In this document: positions 6,309 through 9,877 of the stretch, piece after piece
Position numbering within the stretch: the first letter of the stretch is position 1
Layout: each line of letters starts with the position of its first letter
NCBI GenBank assembly: GCA_030040415.1
Contig: JASHTT010000396.1
Location: 1 to 9,877 of the forward strand
Direction: 5' to 3'
Source of the DNA: Streptosporangiaceae bacterium
GTDB taxonomy: Bacteria > Actinomycetota > Actinomycetes > Streptosporangiales > Streptosporangiaceae
Length of the DNA stretch: 9,877 nucleotides
Translations under genes and position numbers: made by a program
The notes under the pieces: model-generated
What the model was told of the DNA's origin: nothing
Seen by the model: the letters and a program-made list of their open reading frames with translations, nothing else
Databases searched by the model: none

Positions 6309-9182
6309 ATGAAGCTACGGCACGCGCCGCGAGGCATCTCCGGTCGAGCAGCCACCCGGCGCGGCCGCACGCCCAGCAGATCAGAGCCTCAGCGCCGGTT
6401 GCTCGCGGCCGGGGCGTTCACGGCCGTCGCAGTGCTGACCGCGACATTCGCGGTCACCGGCGTGGCACAGGCGGCGGCAGGGGTGTCATCAGCACGGGCG
6501 TCTTCAGCAGGGGCGCAGTCGGATCGGGCAGTGCCCGGCGACATCTACGAGATCGACGGGATGGCCACCAACAACGGGCTCAGCGGGCCGGCCAGGCAAG
6601 CCGCGATCGGCACCCCGGACGGGGTTCTGGTGAAAAACGGCAACATCTACGTTGCGGACGGCCCGGGCAACCGGGTGCTGGAGATCGCCGGCGCTGACCA
6701 GACGCAGTGGGGCATCCAGATGACGAAGGGTGACGTCTACGTCATCGCAGGCAGCGCGACCGGGCAACCGGGGTCGTCGGGGAACGGCACGCCAGCGGTG
6801 TACTCAAGGCTCTTCGACCCGGTGGGCGTGGCAATGGACGACCAGGGGGACCTGTTCATCGCCGATTTCGGCAGCGGCGCCGTGATGGAGCTGACGGCCT
6901 CGGCGACGCCGTGGGGGGACATGCGCCACCCGGTCGCCGACGCCCTGTACCGGGTGGCAGGAACCGGAGCCAACGGGAGCACCGGGCCGGACGGGGAGCC
7001 GGCCACTTCCTCGGCGCTTGACGAGCCGGCCGCGGTCTTCATCGGCGGCAGCGCTGGCGGCAACCTGTACATCGCCGACAGCCTGAACAACCGGATCCAG
7101 ATGGTCCCTCAGGTCAGCGGGCCCAAGTGGGGCCGTTACATGACGGCGTACGACGCCTACACCGTGGCCGGGAGCCCCGCGGGCCTCGTGGGTTCCGGCC
7201 CGAGCGGGCAGCGGGCGACCTCCGGTGGACTGGACGAGCCGCAGGATGTCATCGTCGACAACGTCGGGGACTTGCTGATAGCCGACACGCTCAACTGCCG
7301 GGTCGAGGAAGTAGCCAAGACCAGCGGAGTTCAGTGGGGCTCGATGGCGATGACGGCCGGGGACATCTACACGGTGGCCGGTCGCTCCGGTCTGTGCACG
7401 GGTGGCGCGAACGGCAAGGCGGCGATCCACTCCGACCTGAACTTTCCCGAGGGCCTGGCCGATCCGGCGGGCAACCTGTTCATCGCTGACTCCTACAACA
7501 ACCAGGTGAAGGTCGTCGCGGGGAGCACGGGCACGAGGTACGGCCAGCCGATGACCGCAGGCGATGTGTACGCGGTCGCGGGCACCGGCGCGGCCGGCTC
7601 GTCGGGGGACGGGGGCCCGGCCGACTCGGCCCAGCTCAACGACCCGGCCGACGTCGCAGTGACACGGTCGGGTGACGTGTTCATCGCCGACGCGGGAAAC
7701 GCCGTGTTGCGCAAGGTCAGCGACGTCGCGCCGTTCGACATCACGGGCACAGCGGGGAACGGGTTCACGCTGGCAAACACCGGCGACGGCGGTCCGGCCC
7801 TTGGATCTGGCCTCGCCAACCCGGACGGGGAAGTCACCGATGCGGAGGGCAACCTGTACATCGCGGACGGCCTCAACAACCGGGTGCAAGAGGTCGCCGC
7901 GACGAATCACACCCAGTTCGGCATTCAGATGACCGCGGGTGATACCTACACCATCGCCGGGTCGGCGACCGGGGCGGCGGGCACGAGCGGTAACGGAGTG
8001 CCGGCCACTTCCGCGCTGATGATCGTTCCCACGTCGGTCGCCGTCGACGGCAGTGGCGACCTCTATATAGACGACTGCGACAACAACCGGGTCGTCGAGG
8101 TCGCCGCGACCAGCCACACTCAGTTCGGCATCCGGATGACGGCGGGCGACTCGTACACGGTCGCCGGATCGGTGACCGGCGCTCCGGGCAACGCCGGAGA
8201 TGGGGGTCCGGCGACCAGCGCACAGCTATTCCTGCCATCTGGGATCGCTGTCGATGCGGCCGGGAACCTGTTCATCGCCGACACCGTGAACAACCGCATC
8301 CAGGAAGTCCCCGTCACCTCCGGTACTCAGTTCGGCATCCCGATGAAGGCTGGCTACATGTACACGATCGCCGGCAGCGCGACGGGCAACCACGGGACTT
8401 CCGGCGACGGCGGGCCCGGGCCTTCGGCGCTGCTGGCCAACCCGTTCGGCGTCGGGCTGGATGGGGCGGGGAACGTGTACATCGCCGATACTGCGAACAA
8501 CAGGATCCAGGAACTGGCGGCGGCGTCTGGCGTCCAGTGGGGCCGGCCGATGAAGGCAGGAGACATCTACACGATCGCCGGATCGCCGGCTGGCCGCTAC
8601 GGCAATTCCGGGGACGGCGGTCCGGCGGCACGCGCCACCCTGTACGACCCGGCCGACGTGGCGGTCACCTCCTCGGGCAGCTACTTCATCGCGGACGCGT
8701 TCAACAGCCAGATCCGCGAGGTGCCCGCCGCCTCAGGCAAGCAATACGGGCAGTCCATGACCGCCGGCGACATCTACACGGTCGCCGGAGCTGCAGACGG
8801 GCTCGTGGGAGTCACCGATCCTGGCATCCCGGCGACCAGAACCGTGCTGTACCTGCCCATCGACGTCGGCACCGACGCGGCGGGTGACTTGTTCATCCCG
8901 GATCTCTATGACGAGAGCATGCTTGAAGTGACAGCTGCCTCGGACTCCCCGTTCCCGGTATATCCGCAGGTCAGCGGCGTGGCCGCCCAGCCTGCAAACG
9001 CCGAGGCCGGCGCAGGCGACCTGCGATCGGGCGGTGGCTGCCTGGCGGGCCTGGCGAGCGAGCAGCGCGGGCGGGTGCTGCGTGCCGAGGCCGTCCTGGG
9101 GCGTCACCTGACGAGCGGGATCCTGAAGATCTTCGCAACGCTGGGGGTCAACGCGCAGGCAGGAGCGTGCTTGCCGGCCTGA
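6309..9182 (+). CDS. Secreted 12-unit NHL-repeat protein, probable double beta-propeller
   Basis: 957 aa from ATG 6309, which has GGAGG 6295-6299 at 9 nt. The in-frame ATG at 6300 abuts that site and is unlikely. It has a signal peptide: a long Arg-rich n-region (1-30), a hydrophobic core (31-52) and a probable AQA|A cleavage after residue 55. Residues about 76-880 are 12 NHL-type units of the form SGDGGPATSA-x-L-x-x-P-x-G(V/I)AVD-x-AGNLFIAD-x-x-NNRIQEV, most joined by SGTQFG-x-x-MTAGD-x-YTIAG. The FIAD-like strands begin at 113, 182, 253, 322, 390, 457, 516, 585, 654, 723, 792 and 861. NHL propellers usually have six blades, so 12 units fit two propellers. The tail (about 890-957) has no repeat, two Cys (911, 954) and no sortase motif or membrane anchor. 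The ligand is unknown; such propellers bind protein, RNA or glycans, and some lyases share the fold. Confidence 0.88.
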   Translation: MKLRHAPRGISGRAATRRGRTPSRSEPQRRLLAAGAFTAVAVLTATFAVTGVAQAAAGVSSARASSAGAQSDRAVPGDIYEIDGMATNNGLSGPARQAAIGTPDGVLVKNGNIYVADGPGNRVLEIAGADQTQWGIQMTKGDVYVIAGSATGQPGSSGNGTPAVYSRLFDPVGVAMDDQGDLFIADFGSGAVMELTASATPWGDMRHPVADALYRVAGTGANGSTGPDGEPATSSALDEPAAVFIGGSAGGNLYIADSLNNRIQMVPQVSGPKWGRYMTAYDAYTVAGSPAGLVGSGPSGQRATSGGLDEPQDVIVDNVGDLLIADTLNCRVEEVAKTSGVQWGSMAMTAGDIYTVAGRSGLCTGGANGKAAIHSDLNFPEGLADPAGNLFIADSYNNQVKVVAGSTGTRYGQPMTAGDVYAVAGTGAAGSSGDGGPADSAQLNDPADVAVTRSGDVFIADAGNAVLRKVSDVAPFDITGTAGNGFTLANTGDGGPALGSGLANPDGEVTDAEGNLYIADGLNNRVQEVAATNHTQFGIQMTAGDTYTIAGSATGAAGTSGNGVPATSALMIVPTSVAVDGSGDLYIDDCDNNRVVEVAATSHTQFGIRMTAGDSYTVAGSVTGAPGNAGDGGPATSAQLFLPSGIAVDAAGNLFIADTVNNRIQEVPVTSGTQFGIPMKAGYMYTIAGSATGNHGTSGDGGPGPSALLANPFGVGLDGAGNVYIADTANNRIQELAAASGVQWGRPMKAGDIYTIAGSPAGRYGNSGDGGPAARATLYDPADVAVTSSGSYFIADAFNSQIREVPAASGKQYGQSMTAGDIYTVAGAADGLVGVTDPGIPATRTVLYLPIDVGTDAAGDLFIPDLYDESMLEVTAASDSPFPVYPQVSGVAAQPANAEAGAGDLRSGGGCLAGLASEQRGRVLRAEAVLGRHLTSGILKIFATLGVNAQAGACLPA
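6534..8948 (+). repeat. Tandem NHL units, 207-bp period (69 residues)
   Basis: Distances between successive FIAD-type strands are 69, 71, 69, 68, 67, 59, 69, 69, 69, 69 and 69 residues. Units 7-12 are therefore strictly in register at 207 bp, while the first half drifts. The step from unit 6 to unit 7 is 10 residues short because unit 6 (after VFIAD at 457) lacks the SGTQFG-MTAGD linker. Third positions differ between units, for example in the three codings of GDIYT near 7360, 8560 and 8768. The array therefore looks old rather than freshly expanded. Confidence 0.85.
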
Positions 9183-9280
9183 CGCGAGGCTGGGCCGCGC
9201 ATGACGTGTCTCACGTTGACATGTCATCTTAAAAGTGATTTTGTCGATACTCCATACGTATCGGCAATTGAGGGTCAACC
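9183..9280. promoter_or_regulatory. AT-rich intergenic control region with two palindromic sites
   Basis: This 98-nt gap is much more AT-rich than its surroundings (CTTAAAAGTGATTTTGTC at 9228-9245). TTGACA at 9216-9221 is a consensus -35. The best -10 is GATTTT at 9237-9242 with a short 15-nt spacer, so the pair is not ideal. TGACATGTCA (9217-9226) is a perfect 10-bp palindrome overlapping that -35. CGATAC (9245-9250) and GTATCG (9258-9263) form a 6-bp inverted repeat with 7 nt between, and ATACGTAT (9254-9261) is palindromic within it. GAGGG at 9270-9274 is the ribosome site of the next gene. The layout suggests a regulated promoter; the regulator is unknown. No U-tract terminator for the gene upstream is seen. 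Confidence 0.5.
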
Positions 9281-9877
9281 ATGCTGAAGTCGTGGTCGCT
9301 TCGCGGCCTGCTCGTCGTCTCTGGCAGCGTAGTGGCGCTAACCGCCGCCGCGCTTCCGGCCCAGGCGGCGAGTACCGGATGGCGGGCCGCCGCCACCTTC
9401 TCGGTCAAGGACGGATCCGCGCTGCTGTCCGGGATCGACGCGGTGAGCGCGACAGACGCCTGGGCGGCGGGTGGCACCCTGACGTCGGCGGGCAACGTGT
9501 CGGGTGCCCTGATCGAGCACTGGGCCGGGAAGTCCTGGGACAAGGTGACGTTGCCCTCGGAGGTCGCCGCGGCCGCGAAGAAAGCCGAGGACGTGTTCGA
9601 CGCTGTCGCCGCGTCGTCAGCCGCGAACGTCTGGGTATTCAGCGAGGTCCCGGTAGATAACGACAGCTACCTGCACTACAACGGCAAGGCGTGGACCGAT
9701 GGCGCTCTTCCCGGCACCAGCATAAGCAGTGGCCAGGCCGTGGAGATCACCTCCGCCGAGGCGCTCAGCACGTCGGACGTCTGGGTGTTCGGCGGCAAGC
9801 TGAAGATCACCGACACGACCGAGACCTTCGTTCCCTACGCTGCCCAGTTCAACGGTAAGAGCTGGGTCAGCAAGTCT
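9281..9877 (+). CDS. Secreted protein with W-rich repeats, 5' part (runs off window)
   Basis: ATG 9281 opens 199 codons without a stop to the window end; GAGGG (9270-9274) lies 6 nt upstream. A signal peptide is clear: MLKSWSLRG, a hydrophobic stretch at about 10-25, and LPAQA|AST with likely cleavage after Ala29. The mature part has three similar units: DAVSATDAWAAGG ... HWAGKSWDKV, then DAVAASSAANVWVF ... HYNGKAWTDG, then EALSTSDVWVFGG ... QFNGKSWVSK. The first Trp of each unit is at 61, 118 and 168, and the last at 86, 138 and 195, a period of roughly 50-57 residues. Such S-x-x-DVW(V/A)-G and (H/Q)(W/F)-N-G-x-x-W repeats occur in actinomycete exported proteins of unknown function and probably form propeller blades (inference). 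It shares the AQA|A signal with its neighbour but not its repeat. Confidence 0.82.
   Translation, partial: MLKSWSLRGLLVVSGSVVALTAAALPAQAASTGWRAAATFSVKDGSALLSGIDAVSATDAWAAGGTLTSAGNVSGALIEHWAGKSWDKVTLPSEVAAAAKKAEDVFDAVAASSAANVWVFSEVPVDNDSYLHYNGKAWTDGALPGTSISSGQAVEITSAEALSTSDVWVFGGKLKITDTTETFVPYAAQFNGKSWVSKS

Noticed and set aside
6804..8117. Long open frame on the - strand (437 codons) inside the NHL gene
   Set aside because: It lies antisense to a well-supported repeat gene and its product is Arg/Gly/Val-rich without recognisable motifs. Its openness follows from the GC-rich repetitive codons of the + strand.
6534..8948. Regular spacing as a CRISPR or satellite array
   Set aside because: The 207-bp period is a coding repeat in one continuous frame with silent divergence; there are no identical short repeats with unique spacers.
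8940..9182. Frameshift creating the non-repeat tail of the NHL protein
   Set aside because: No other frame continues the NHL pattern, and the tail keeps G/C-biased third positions and a normal stop, so an intact C-terminus is the simpler reading.
9235..9660. 141-codon + strand frame overlapping the second secreted gene
   Set aside because: Its product is Arg/Gly-rich and it competes with a frame that has a signal peptide and three recognisable repeats.

Overview
This window is from a high-GC actinomycete. The evidence is strong G/C bias at third codon positions, GTG/ATG starts with purine-rich GGAGG ribosome sites, and the gene order TrmH-type RNA methyltransferase, soluble PAS histidine kinase, pheS, pheT. 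From memory, Streptomyces and its relatives show the same order downstream of infC-rpmI-rplT. All convincing genes lie on the + strand.

Left part (1-5355), housekeeping. The last 33 codons of a SpoU/TrmH-family RNA 2'-O-methyltransferase run into a perfect 21-bp inverted repeat that contains the stop codon. A 222-nt gap with a small hairpin follows. Next is a 386-aa cytoplasmic PAS-HisKA-HATPase histidine kinase with no response regulator beside it. A 149-nt gap with two hairpins leads to pheS and pheT, the two subunits of phenylalanyl-tRNA synthetase. Their stop and start codons overlap as TGATG, so they are very likely co-translated.

Middle (5356-6169). A single gene with an excellent ribosome site encodes a DUF899-family thioredoxin-fold protein with a CPVC motif.

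Right part (6170-9877), exported proteins. A 957-aa secreted protein is built of 12 NHL-type units, most with a period of almost exactly 69 residues and with one short unit at the midpoint, suggesting two six-bladed propellers. A short AT-rich intergenic region with two palindromic sites separates it from a second secreted repeat protein. That gene starts at 9281 and is cut by the window edge. It has the same type of signal peptide but a different W-rich repeat.

The synthetase block is ordinary core-genome content. The less explained material is the inverted repeat at 97-152, the orphan kinase tied to tRNA and translation genes, and the pair of exported repeat proteins. I found no CRISPR array, transposase, phage gene, tRNA or rRNA. 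I see nothing that can be claimed from sequence alone as a new biological system.
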